Of a DNA stretch of 64,000 nucleotides, positions 7,614-16,069 are shown piece by piece; positions within the stretch are counted from its first letter, which is position 1; each line of letters starts with the position of its first letter. Position numbers and translations under genes: made by a program. This DNA is from Maribacter algarum (ex Zhang et al. 2020) (GTDB lineage Bacteria; Bacteroidota; Bacteroidia; Flavobacteriales; Flavobacteriaceae). The stretch spans positions 310,001-374,000 of the forward strand of contig NZ_VATY01000002.1 of NCBI RefSeq assembly GCF_005885635.1. Reading direction: 5' to 3'. Under the pieces are notes generated by a model. It was not told the DNA's origin. It saw only the letters and a list, made by a program, of their open reading frames with translations, and did no database searches.

Positions 7614-8798
7614 TTAATCTACCCTATTATCATCAAAAGAAGAAGGTAGTAATTTCGGAATTAGCTTGATGAAAATAGGTAGCAAAACTGCTCCACCTGG
7701 AAGCATAAAAATTGCCAATGAAGGAATGGTCTTAAAAATATCAATCAATTGATTCTGTACTTTCTTTTTCTCCTCAGTATTCAAATCTTGTAGGGTAGCT
7801 TTAGAGATAAGAGTTACCAATTCTTTACTTTCTAAAAGTTCTTTTTGTAAACGTTTGCTATTTCTGAGAATAAGTTTGTTTACGATTTTAGACATGCTGT
7901 CATAGAATTGTACGGCAAGGTTTTGATTCTTTAGAAATGGAACAATCTCTCCATTACGATCAAAAAAAGCGGTAATCTCTTCTAAAGCACGATTGATTTG
8001 CTTCTGTTCAAAGCCGAGGTCTTTGCCAATTCCGAAGATGAATTCCGATTCCTTGTATTCCAAGGATTTATCTTCCCAAACCGATAAACAGGCCATATCT
8101 AAGAAATACTGATTTTCCCAATGAGAAAAGCTGTCCAGTAGTTTTTCTCTATATGAACCATCGAAGCGCTCTTTTTCAGGGTCTATATAGGTCAGTGAAG
8201 CTTCAAATAGCTGTGCCAATCGTTTATCATTCTCGTTCTTCTCTTTTGAACTTAAAGCATGATAGGTTACGTTAATGGCTATATACTCTATGTTCTGAGC
8301 GTGCTTTTGAATACCCTCAGATTGTTGCAAATACCTTTTAAAGGTCAATACATCAATAAATAGTAACGAATTCGTTATAATGCTATTAAAGGTTTTGCTT
8401 ATCAGATTATCCGCTAAATATACCCTTGAATCAATAAGCTTTTCAAGCTGAGCCGATGTTTTGCTACCTGTCAGAATTTTATTGAAAAAAGAAATCTCAT
8501 CGAGTTCCAAATCTTTATAGAACTGAAAGATTTTATCTAAGAATGTTTTAAAACTTCCTTTCTTGTTATGTAGGGAGTAGGTTTTGTATAAAGCAGCAAG
8601 TAAATTGATTTTTGCTTTTTCGTCCTCCGAAAGCATATGTTCGGGGGATATGTATCTTGGAATTTTAATATTTACTCCATAGACGAAACCTATTTTTTTT
8701 AATTCCCCATAGATATCTTGAAAGCTTTCGTAGGTAGTGGTGTCACCACTTACTATCTCTCCAAATTTGTTAATCCAGCCTGATGCCGATGGGTTCAT
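7614..8798 (-). CDS. LETM1-related protein
   Basis: 394 residues, mostly helical, without a signal peptide. The C-terminal part has IFKTIPSLAIFMLPGGAVLLP followed by a hydrophobic stretch, which resembles the PF(M/L)xPGG core of LETM1 proteins; Bacteroidetes homologues are catalogued as LETM1-related, in some cases linked to biofilm formation. In mitochondria LETM1 is an inner-membrane ion-exchange protein, but the bacterial version is much larger on the N-terminal side and its job is not established. The gene stands alone, with a palindrome and a TAnnTTTG box before its start. Confidence 0.7.
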   Translation of the reverse strand: MNPSASGWINKFGEIVSGDTTTYESFQDIYGELKKIGFVYGVNIKIPRYISPEHMLSEDEKAKINLLAALYKTYSLHNKKGSFKTFLDKIFQFYKDLELDEISFFNKILTGSKTSAQLEKLIDSRVYLADNLISKTFNSIITNSLLFIDVLTFKRYLQQSEGIQKHAQNIEYIAINVTYHALSSKEKNENDKRLAQLFEASLTYIDPEKERFDGSYREKLLDSFSHWENQYFLDMACLSVWEDKSLEYKESEFIFGIGKDLGFEQKQINRALEEITAFFDRNGEIVPFLKNQNLAVQFYDSMSKIVNKLILRNSKRLQKELLESKELVTLISKATLQDLNTEEKKKVQNQLIDIFKTIPSLAIFMLPGGAVLLPIFIKLIPKLLPSSFDDNRVD

Positions 8799-9125
8799 AG
8801 GTTAGTTCTTAAGAACCTCAAAAATAGCGTAAAATGCCTTGTTGAGACCTATATTCTTCAATTTTTGTAAGATAGTTTTTGTTGTGAAAATCCTGCAAAA
8901 CAGGTAAAAACCTTTATTTTTTTGAGGTTGATATAGGCCTAAGGATGTAGTTCATCGGATATTTGCTGAGGTTTCCTATAAAAAAGCAATATATCCCATT
9001 TTTCTGTAGGAAATTCATAGTATGTTATGTATGTTTATAAGCTATTTTTAACATTCTGCAATGCCCCAAGTGTTACAGAGTACATATTTAGTTTAACCAA
9101 AATTGTCCCTAAAACCCCCGCGATT
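8799..9125. other. Intergenic region between divergent genes
   Basis: About 330 bases without a convincing gene. It contains the putative promoter and palindrome of the LETM1-related gene (8805-8826). An open frame could be extended upstream of 9126 to 9027, but its residues look random and I do not support it. No repeat or RNA structure stood out elsewhere. Confidence 0.5.
8805..8826 (-). promoter_or_regulatory. Palindrome and -7 box before the LETM1-related gene
   Basis: GTTCTTAAGAAC (8805-8816) is a perfect 12-bp palindrome seven bases before the start codon at 8798. Just upstream on the minus strand, 8826-8819 reads TATTTTTG, a full match to TAnnTTTG. No good -33 TTTG is seen at the expected distance. 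The palindrome lies in the 5' leader, where a dimeric repressor could act; this is inference. Confidence 0.35.
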
Positions 9126-9233
9126 ATGGAGTATTTTTTATTCTTCCTATGGATTTCAGTTATGCTATTTTTTTTCCTGAGAATTTTTATAGCAAAGAAA
9201 GAATTGCAAAGAAGTTTGAAATCTAAAAAATAG
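9126..9233 (+). CDS. Possible small single-span membrane protein
   Basis: A 35-residue frame from the ATG at 9126 with one hydrophobic segment (FLFFLWISVMLFFFLRIFIA) and a basic tail (KKELQRSLKSKK), a pattern typical of genuine small inner-membrane proteins. It is followed by a strong stem-loop. I do not recognise a family, and a chance frame in AT-rich DNA is possible. Confidence 0.35.
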   Translation: MEYFLFFLWISVMLFFFLRIFIAKKELQRSLKSKK

Positions 9234-9260
9234 GATTTTAATTATTTGAGTTGGCTATTT

Positions 9261-9294
9261 AATTCGGAAACTGCCTTAAAGTAGTTTCCGAATT
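9261..9294. terminator. Bidirectional stem-loop between convergent genes
   Basis: AATTCGGAAACT (9261-9272) pairs perfectly with AGTTTCCGAATT (9283-9294), a 12-bp stem with a 10-base loop that contains the stop codon of the exporter gene (9276-9278). It lies between convergent genes and probably ends both transcripts, although a clean T-run is lacking. Confidence 0.55.
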
Positions 9295-11516
9295 AATACC
9301 GGCAACAATAATAGGTCAAGAACTAAGGCCGCTAACAACGTAACACTTACCAATAGGCCGATAGTCATGCTTGGTGCATGAATAGAGAAGAGGAGCACCA
9401 TAAAACCAAAAAACAAAGACAGAGTTGTAATCACTAGAGCTCTTCCGGTTTCTGAAAATGTTATTTCTAATGCTTTTTCCTGGTCGTGACCGTTGTCACG
9501 ACTTACTTTATACCTTCCTAGGAAATGAATTGTGTCATCCACAGCAATTCCGAAGACTATAGCAAATACCACCGAAATGGTCGCTTCTAAAGGAATACCC
9601 AAGAAACCTAAAAGTCCGGCAGCAAAAAGTAGTGGTAATATGTTCGGCAAAAGGGAAATCAGTAAAAGCTTTAAATTTCGAAAAAGCAAAGCCATAATTA
9701 GTGCAACTAGTAAAGCACCCATTAATAAACCGTTTATCAAGCTTTCTCGCACATAAAACGAATTTTTATCTAATAGAATTCCTGTACCTGTTAATTTGAA
9801 CCTTACTTTAGTGGAATCTGTTCGAGTGGTAAAAAAGCCGTTTAAATCAGTATATACCCTTGTGATACTGTCCAGGCCAACATCAAGTACTTTTGATGTA
9901 ATACGTGATTTTGTCTCTTTAGCATTTACAAATTTTCCGAATTGTCTTCTGGCCAATTTCTTTACCTCTTTATTATATTTTTGAAATTCAGCTTCTGTTT
10001 CTGGAAGGACAAAATAAGCAGACTGGTTTAAATTATTGGCTTTGTGAAATCCTTTGTAAAAGGTATTGACAGACTGTACATTCCGTATTTCTGGAAATGA
10101 CTTCATTTTTTGTACTACCTTTTCTATTTCTTGCGCAACATGAAAATCCGTTATTCTATGGGTGCCTTCAGTGATGACGGCAACTTCTAAAGGTCTGAAA
10201 CCAGCATAATTCTGTTGGAAAAATTCAAAGTCATTGGCAATAGTACTATTGACGGGAAAGCTATTTTTAATCTGGTAATTCGTGTTTATTTTGTTCATTC
10301 CCAAAACGCAGAAAACCCCAAAAATCAAACTTCCAAGTAGAATTGGTCTGGGGAACTTTTTGGTAAACGAATTGATAGAAAGCAGTCTGCTAGTCCAACG
10401 GTTTGAATTCCTCTTTTTGGGAAGTAGGTACTTTTTATCAATTATCATAAGCAAAGCGCACGTAAAGAAAACTACGGTCACAAAAGCGGTCAGTACCCCT
10501 ATTGCAGAATTTAGACCGAATCCGCTTACACTGGTCGACTTCGAAGTTAATAGCGAGGCGAAGCCAATGGCAGTGGTTACCGAAGTCAATAATGTAGATA
10601 TTCCCACATGTTTCAAAGTCAGCTGCATGGCCTTTTCTTTTTCAATACCGTTTCCAATTTTCCCTAAGTAGTCATCCATAATGTGGATTACATCCGAGGT
10701 GCCCACAATAAGCAACAAAATAGGGTAGAAGGCGGCTAATACTGTAAGTTCAATTCCCAGTAGGGATAGAATACCCATGAAAATCAATAAGGCAAGAAAG
10801 ATAGAGGCTAGCGATAATGCAATGATGACTATTCGGCGATACACCAAAAACAAAATGAGAAAAATCAGCAAAGACGAGGCAATGGTGGTAACGATAAGCT
10901 CGCGCTTTTGCATGTCTATTAATGCTTCGTAGAAGAATGCGCGACCAAGAAGGTGATACTTTTTGAATCCTGCCCTTTCTAGACGATTTCTAACAGCTGA
11001 TAATAGTTCGGTGCTCTGTTTGTAATCGATACTATCTTCGGTCTGGAGTGCAAGGACTAATGAGGTCGCATTTTCATCAATAAGGGAGTTTATAAATAAA
11101 TCATCTTCTTGTATTTTCTTCCAGTTCTTAGCAAATTTGGTGCTGTCTTTTCTATTAATAATAGGAATTCTTGTATAGCCAACTGCGGACTTTAATGGAT
11201 AAAAAAGCGTGGTTATCGATTGATTTTCAGTCACATAAGGAAAGTCTTTAGAATCAATGGTGATTTGATGAAATTCGTTCAGAAAGTCTGTTTTAAAGAC
11301 CGAACCCTCACGTTCAACGGCAACCAAAAGGAAGTTGTCATCAGTGCCAAAGTCCTTGATGAAGTCCTGATAAAATTCTAAATCTTCATCTCCCTCCGGA
11401 AAAAACTGGCTAAAGTCAAAAGAGAATTTTAGGTTGAATAAAAGAAAACCTGAAGCAATACCCAAAATGATAAAGAAACCGATTATGGTTTTCTTAAGGG
11501 CAAAGAGTTTTAGCAT
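9276..11516 (-). CDS. RND/MMPL-family exporter
   Basis: 746 residues with the RND duplication: a first membrane helix near 10-30, a large extracytoplasmic loop, about five helices, then the whole arrangement again. The sterol-sensing-like helices contain the paired acidic motifs GTSDVIHIMDDYLGK and GIAVDDTIHFLGRYK that conduct protons in this superfamily. The length fits the compact MMPL/HAE3 predicted exporters rather than the 1000-residue AcrB type, and no membrane-fusion protein or outer-membrane channel gene adjoins it. Family members export lipids, hopanoids or other hydrophobic molecules; the cargo here is unknown. Confidence 0.88.
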   Translation of the reverse strand: MLKLFALKKTIIGFFIILGIASGFLLFNLKFSFDFSQFFPEGDEDLEFYQDFIKDFGTDDNFLLVAVEREGSVFKTDFLNEFHQITIDSKDFPYVTENQSITTLFYPLKSAVGYTRIPIINRKDSTKFAKNWKKIQEDDLFINSLIDENATSLVLALQTEDSIDYKQSTELLSAVRNRLERAGFKKYHLLGRAFFYEALIDMQKRELIVTTIASSLLIFLILFLVYRRIVIIALSLASIFLALLIFMGILSLLGIELTVLAAFYPILLLIVGTSDVIHIMDDYLGKIGNGIEKEKAMQLTLKHVGISTLLTSVTTAIGFASLLTSKSTSVSGFGLNSAIGVLTAFVTVVFFTCALLMIIDKKYLLPKKRNSNRWTSRLLSINSFTKKFPRPILLGSLIFGVFCVLGMNKINTNYQIKNSFPVNSTIANDFEFFQQNYAGFRPLEVAVITEGTHRITDFHVAQEIEKVVQKMKSFPEIRNVQSVNTFYKGFHKANNLNQSAYFVLPETEAEFQKYNKEVKKLARRQFGKFVNAKETKSRITSKVLDVGLDSITRVYTDLNGFFTTRTDSTKVRFKLTGTGILLDKNSFYVRESLINGLLMGALLVALIMALLFRNLKLLLISLLPNILPLLFAAGLLGFLGIPLEATISVVFAIVFGIAVDDTIHFLGRYKVSRDNGHDQEKALEITFSETGRALVITTLSLFFGFMVLLFSIHAPSMTIGLLVSVTLLAALVLDLLLLPVLIRKLL

Positions 11517-11593
11517 TTGATGGTGTTGGTGAGTGTATTGGTGTACAAATTTACCAATTGGGTCTGAGTTACGAATGGCTTAGGCCTTAAAAC

Positions 11594-12286
11594 TTAAATT
11601 TCCACAATTCCATTTGGGCACTTAATCACGGCCTTAATCGCAATCTTTTTGGATGGCTTTATGTCAAATGTGAATCCTAGTGATTTAAAAACAGATATGA
11701 AAGTGTCGGGTTTTGGATGTGTGGCATATAGTTCTAACAACTCGCAATCCATATTTGGCATCAGTTCCGAAGGATGTTTTTCGGTTTTGCTCCAGTCTAA
11801 CAAAAAAGGAACGACTTCCACTTCGGGTGACTTTAGGGGCATGCTTAATTCCCATTGCAACAAAGAGCCATCCGCGGAATTTCTTGAGCCATTTCTGATT
11901 TCCCCCATTTCTGGATTATACTTTTTTAAACTGGCGGCATCCGTTTCAAGAGAATCTGATTTGAGTGCCCAGCGAGTGATTTGGTTTTTAGTTAGGAAGT
12001 CGACTCCCATCCATCTAGGTGCTGTGATTTCCGGATTTGAATCATCAGTTGCTAATAATTCTAGATATATGTTATCGTTTAAATTGATGAGTGCGTTCTT
12101 TGTTCCGAATGTTTGGTGGTAACCGCCGAATATGGGTCGCACTCCGAATTTTTGTTCAAATTCGTTGATGGCTTGATTTAAGTCAGAAACGACATATACA
12201 ATATGATCTATTTTCTTGTTAATAACTCTATTTTTTAGATTTATAAAGATATGGAATTCACTTTCTTTAGTAAATTTTACCAACAT
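11594..12286 (-). CDS. VOC-family (glyoxalase-like) protein
   Basis: 230 residues. The fold starts at KKIDHIVYVVSDLNQAINEFEQKFGVRPIFGG, the usual first beta-alpha unit with a metal-binding-type histidine, and continues with NDNIYLELLA, the second typical ligand region. It fits the glyoxalase-like domain group (PF13468). The first 24 residues precede the domain and may not be translated, but no later ATG exists. It is divergent from the receiver protein at 12321 with about 34 bp between starts. Substrate unknown. Confidence 0.75.
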   Translation of the reverse strand: MLVKFTKESEFHIFINLKNRVINKKIDHIVYVVSDLNQAINEFEQKFGVRPIFGGYHQTFGTKNALINLNDNIYLELLATDDSNPEITAPRWMGVDFLTKNQITRWALKSDSLETDAASLKKYNPEMGEIRNGSRNSADGSLLQWELSMPLKSPEVEVVPFLLDWSKTEKHPSELMPNMDCELLELYATHPKPDTFISVFKSLGFTFDIKPSKKIAIKAVIKCPNGIVEI

Positions 12287-12320
12287 TCAGTACCTTGCCG
12301 ACCGGATTTTAACTAAAAAG

Positions 12321-12716
12321 ATGGCCCCAACCGTTTGGATAATAGACGACGACTTAGTGTCGCAATTTGCCACCGAATACTGTATTCGACAAGCAAATAG
12401 TTCGGCTATTGTCAAGAGTTTCGACAAAGCTCCGGAGAGCCTTCAAACTTTCCAGGAATGCATAAAACAAGGCAAAGGAATGCCACAGGTAATCTTGTTG
12501 GATTTGGTAATGCCCGAAATGGATGGCTGGGAATTTTTAGCTGAAATTGAAAAACTTGTAGGTTGGGAAGACAAAGTCAGCGTTTATATTATTTCAGCCT
12601 TTGCAAAAAGCAAAGACCGAGACCTTGCTAAAACGCATCCCCTTGTTCGCGGATATTTTGACAAACCCCTTTCTAAAGTCAGTGCAGATAAAATTTTCAG
12701 TTCTGTAAAGGTTTAA
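12321..12716 (+). CDS. Receiver-only response regulator (CheY-like)
   Basis: 131 residues, a single receiver domain with no output domain. The start at 12321 is chosen because MAPTVWIIDDD is the first strand and acidic triad. Phosphoacceptor D lies in VILLDLVMPEMDG, the conserved S/T in IISAFA and the lysine in YFDKPLSK. Such proteins pass phosphate between kinases or to other partners. No kinase gene is adjacent, so its partner is elsewhere. Its stop overlaps the end of the convergent DUF4345 gene. Confidence 0.85.
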   Translation: MAPTVWIIDDDLVSQFATEYCIRQANSSAIVKSFDKAPESLQTFQECIKQGKGMPQVILLDLVMPEMDGWEFLAEIEKLVGWEDKVSVYIISAFAKSKDRDLAKTHPLVRGYFDKPLSKVSADKIFSSVKV

Positions 12717-13124
12717 AGAGATTCGCTTTTTACTTCAGAGGAATACTTTTTGAGGTTATGTAATCCCCAAATCAAGAATAGGCCTTCCAGAAGCATACCG
12801 ATTGTATATTGGAATGAAACACCGTCAATTATAGTACTCACAAGTCTTCCGAAAGCCAAACCTCCCATAAATAGAATGTTGGATATGGTAGCGCCTCGCC
12901 AATATTTACGATTTCGTATGGCGATAATCCAATATATTCCGAAGGCAATATAAAGGCCCATTATAGCTCGGAAGATGTTTTTTTAATTCTAAGGCTTCAA
13001 CTTCAAACCCAAAGATGTATGGAAGGAATTTACTGGGGTTTCCCCCGTATACAAAACTTGCAATCAGAACTACTACAGCGGATATGCCGAGTTGAAGGTT
13101 TTTTAAAAGGTGGGTGTTTTTCAT
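12713..13124 (-). pseudogene. DUF4345 membrane protein, frameshifted
   Basis: The minus strand encodes a DUF4345 protein in two frames. 13124 downward gives an N-terminal membrane segment and FGFEVEALELKK; the continuation NIFRAIMGLYIAFGIYWIIA, with the family's N-x-x-RAI-GLY signature, is in another frame and runs to 12713 (DGVSFQYTIGMLLEGLFLIWGL). The break is at seven T on the plus strand (12978-12984); six would restore one frame of about 136 residues, the normal family length. It is either a real single-base insertion, slippage-prone expression, or a sequencing error. Confidence 0.75.
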
Positions 13125-13237
13125 GTTCCACTAAAATACCTTTTTTACTAATAGTGGGCCATAGTACACTGAAATGCCTTTCCGAAAACTACCATTCATT
13201 TTCTATTTATGACTACAATAAGATGGATGCCTAGAAA

Positions 13238-13245
13238 TACTTTTG
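13238..13245 (+). promoter_or_regulatory. Candidate -7 box for the SDR/amine oxidase genes
   Basis: TACTTTTG is a full match to the Bacteroidetes TAnnTTTG element, 25 bp before the start codon at 13271. No TTTG/TTG at the -33 position is evident. Confidence 0.3.
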
Positions 13246-13270
13246 TATTTCATATTAAAAAAATAGAATT

Positions 13271-14020
13271 ATGAGTAAAAGAGCATTGATAATAGGTGGA
13301 AGCAGTGGTATAGGAAAGGCAACGGCAGAGAATCTATTGAACCAAGGAGTAGAGGTGCACGTTGTAGGTACTAACGATGCAAAACTTGTTGCATTTAAAA
13401 ATTCAACCCCTGTAAACCTAAGTACACATAAGGTTGATATTACCAATAGCGATGAAATTCAGGCACTGAACAATATTATTAACGACTGGGATAATTTAGA
13501 CTATTTGGTAAATGCATCTGGTATTTTTGGGCCGAAACCCTTTTTGGACCATAGTGTAGCAGATTATGATTCATATATGAACTTGAACAGAGGTTTCTTT
13601 TTTATTACACAAACTGCTGCAAAGAAAATGGCTTCTACGAAAGGTGGAGCGATTGTAAATGTGGGTTCAATGTGGGCAAAACAAGCAGTAAAAGCTACAC
13701 CGTCATCAGCATATTCCATGCAGAAAGCAGGTTTGCATTCACTGACCCAACACCTCGCTATGGAATTAGCTGACTACAAAATTCGGGTAAATGCGGTTTC
13801 GCCTGCTGTAGTTGAAACTCCGGTTTATGATAGTGTTTTTGGTGGGAAAGAAGAAGCAAATAAAGCTTTGCAAGGTTTTCACGGATTTCATCCTATTGGT
13901 AGATATGGCAAACCTGAGGACGTTGCTAATACTATCGCCTTTCTACTTTCCGATGAGGCCTCATGGGTTACAGGAGCGATTTGGGATACCGATGGTGGTG
14001 TCATGGCGGGTAGAAACTAA
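13271..14020 (+). CDS. SDR-family oxidoreductase
   Basis: 249 residues, a classical short-chain dehydrogenase/reductase. The cofactor motif GGSSGIG is at 9-15, NASG at 81-84, the catalytic S133 in NVGSMW, and Y148/K152 in AYSMQKAG; the end has the usual [12 protein letters not shown]. The substrate cannot be predicted. It is followed 41 bp later by a flavin amine oxidase and then an AraC regulator, so the three may form one pathway unit. Confidence 0.9.
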   Translation: MSKRALIIGGSSGIGKATAENLLNQGVEVHVVGTNDAKLVAFKNSTPVNLSTHKVDITNSDEIQALNNIINDWDNLDYLVNASGIFGPKPFLDHSVADYDSYMNLNRGFFFITQTAAKKMASTKGGAIVNVGSMWAKQAVKATPSSAYSMQKAGLHSLTQHLAMELADYKIRVNAVSPAVVETPVYDSVFGGKEEANKALQGFHGFHPIGRYGKPEDVANTIAFLLSDEASWVTGAIWDTDGGVMAGRN

Positions 14021-14061
14021 TTCCGAGTTAGAATCGGTATTTTTACAGCTGTGTAGATTAT

Positions 14062-15105
14062 ATGAGTGAAATTTCTTCAAAATATATCATCGTTGGAGCG
14101 GGTTTATCAGGACTCACAACAGCCTATCAATTGGAAAAGACAGGTGAGACTGATTTCATAATTCTTGAATCTCGAAATCGAATAGGGGGTAGAATACATA
14201 CTTGTGATGGTATAGATTTGGGCGCTACTTGGTTTCAGCCACATCATCAAAATGTTTCGAATTTATTGGATGAATTAGAGCTGTCTAGATTTCATCAGTT
14301 CAGCAAGGGTAGGAGTGTCTTGGTGTACAGTACTATGGCTCCTGAACACTATTTTGAGAGTGATTCAAATACACCATCCGCTTTCCGTATAGCTGGAAGT
14401 TCTTCGAAGTTGATTCAGAAGTTGGCCGCCCCCTTTAGTAATAGGATTTATTTGGAAACGGCCGTTTCTGAGATTTCAGAAAGAGGAGATGCCTTATCAT
14501 TACAAACAAACAAAGGAATCTTTATCGCTGAAAAAGTCATAGTGACGGTCCCACCTAAAATTGCAACGCGAATAACATTTACTCCGGAATTGTCTGAGGT
14601 CGTAATGCGAGCCATGGACGGCACTCATACTTGGATGAGCAATGCTATGAAAGTGGGCATGACTTTTAAACGCCCTTTTTGGCGTAATAAAAACCTATCA
14701 GGAACTGTAATTGGTCAAGTTGGAGCGGTTACCGAACTTTACGACCATAGTAATTTCGAAGACAATACCTTTGCTCTTATGGGCTTTGTAAATGAAGGAC
14801 TCCGAGACTATTCTTCGGAAGAAAGAAAGGAACGTATTTTAGATTACTTGACAAAATATCTTGGTAAAGAAATCGGAGACTATTTAAGCTATGAAGAAAA
14901 AGACTGGTCACAAGATTGGAATACCTCTTGTGAAACCATAAAATCGGTATATATGAGTCCCGCATATGGGAACCCTATTTTTACAAAGGCTTACATGAAA
15001 GGTAGATTGTTGTTTTCAGGGGCGGAGACTTCCCCGTTGTATGGTGGTTATATGGATGGAGCAATTTATAGTGGAATTTTGGCAGCTCAGAAAGTTTGTG
15101 AGTAA
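14062..15105 (+). CDS. Flavin monoamine oxidase-family protein
   Basis: 347 residues. FAD-binding landmarks are present: VGAGLSGLTTAYQLE near the N-terminus, ESRNRIGGRIHT, the LGATWF substrate-domain entry, VIVTVPPKIA, and the C-terminal FAD loop LLFSGAETSPLYGGYMDGAIYSG. It is shorter than typical amine oxidases (about 430-460), with a reduced central substrate domain. No signal peptide is visible, so it is cytoplasmic. The neighbouring SDR and AraC genes suggest a small amine or aminoaldehyde catabolic unit, which is inference. Confidence 0.85.
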   Translation: MSEISSKYIIVGAGLSGLTTAYQLEKTGETDFIILESRNRIGGRIHTCDGIDLGATWFQPHHQNVSNLLDELELSRFHQFSKGRSVLVYSTMAPEHYFESDSNTPSAFRIAGSSSKLIQKLAAPFSNRIYLETAVSEISERGDALSLQTNKGIFIAEKVIVTVPPKIATRITFTPELSEVVMRAMDGTHTWMSNAMKVGMTFKRPFWRNKNLSGTVIGQVGAVTELYDHSNFEDNTFALMGFVNEGLRDYSSEERKERILDYLTKYLGKEIGDYLSYEEKDWSQDWNTSCETIKSVYMSPAYGNPIFTKAYMKGRLLFSGAETSPLYGGYMDGAIYSGILAAQKVCE

Positions 15106-15140
15106 GTCAAATAATTGCGACTAATCTTCCAGAATTTGTT

Positions 15141-16037
15141 ATGAGACATTCGAAGGAAAACATGGAGCAATATCATTTACATAAAGCAAACCCTGAGAAG
15201 TTGCAGTTCGAGGTTTATGACTTGAATACCTATCGAAAAAGCAGTGGCGACAAAGCTTCTGTACCACACTCGCACAGCTACTATCAAATTATTTGGTTTT
15301 TTGAAGGAGCTGGTACTCATACGGTTGATTTTGAGCAATTCGAAATCAAAGAAAGAACGGTGTTATTTATCAATAAGGACCAAGTACATGCATTCGATGA
15401 AAATCTCGAAATCAACGGATTGCTAATACACTTTAACGAAGGTTTTTTCATGCATTCCGATATTGATATATTCTTGAAGTATAACTTATTTAATTCGTAT
15501 AAAAGCCCTTGTTATTTTATAGATAAGAACATTTCAATACTAGGTTTTTCTTATGTAGATTTAATTCGGACCGAATTAGTAAAACGAGATCAATTTGGTA
15601 CGGAGGATGTTATTCGATATTTGCTAAAGTCTTTCTTGATTAACCTAGAGCGTGTCAATAGAAAGGATACAGAAAAGAATATAGAATTTACGAGTCAATA
15701 TGAGTTTCAATTCTACAAGTTCAAAGATTTATTGGAGGAAAATTATAGGAGAAATATATCCGTAAAAGGATTTGCAGACGCCTTAAATATATCTTCTAAA
15801 ACTCTCTCAACTATTACAAAGAGATTTGTAAATAAATCACCGAAACAGCTAATTACGGAACGGATTGTTTTGGAAGCAAAACGGTTAATACGATATTCGA
15901 GCTTACAAATTAGTGAAATCGCTTTTCAATTAGGATTTGATGACGCTTCTTATTTTGTAAAATATTTCAGACGACAAGTAGGTATTTCTCCAACTGAGTA
16001 CCGCGAAAAAGTCAAAATAAAAAAAGCCACTCATTGA
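15141..16037 (+). CDS. AraC-family transcriptional regulator
   Basis: 298 residues (a start at 15162 is also possible). The N-terminal cupin has VPHSHSYYQIIWFFEGAGTH, typical of the AraC ligand-binding sensor. The C-terminal 100 residues hold the two helix-turn-helices: NISVKGFADALNISSKTLST and LQISEIAFQLGFDDASYFVKYFRRQVGISPTEYR. It probably controls the SDR and amine oxidase genes upstream, 35 bp away in the same direction. The last codons overlap a terminator hairpin. Confidence 0.9.
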   Translation: MRHSKENMEQYHLHKANPEKLQFEVYDLNTYRKSSGDKASVPHSHSYYQIIWFFEGAGTHTVDFEQFEIKERTVLFINKDQVHAFDENLEINGLLIHFNEGFFMHSDIDIFLKYNLFNSYKSPCYFIDKNISILGFSYVDLIRTELVKRDQFGTEDVIRYLLKSFLINLERVNRKDTEKNIEFTSQYEFQFYKFKDLLEENYRRNISVKGFADALNISSKTLSTITKRFVNKSPKQLITERIVLEAKRLIRYSSLQISEIAFQLGFDDASYFVKYFRRQVGISPTEYREKVKIKKATH

Positions 16038-16046
16038 GCGGCTTTT
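16022..16046. terminator. Bidirectional terminator hairpin
   Basis: AAAAGCC (16022-16028) pairs with GGCTTTT (16040-16046), with a further CTCA/TGAG pairing inside, flanked by A and T runs on either side. It overlaps the AraC stop codon (16035-16037) and lies between convergent genes, so it can serve both. Confidence 0.7.
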
Positions 16047-16069
16047 ATTAATCAAAAATAATTTTCTTA

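Noticed and set aside
9027-9125. Upstream extension of the small membrane protein at 9126
   Set aside because: The extra residues look random and the ATG at 9126 begins the membrane segment directly.
10282-10671. 129-residue plus-strand frame
   Set aside because: Antisense to the RND exporter gene; no independent support.
11649-12122. 157-residue open frame on the plus strand
   Set aside because: Lies wholly antisense to the VOC gene, whose protein has recognisable motifs; this frame's translation is low in structure and has no family resemblance.
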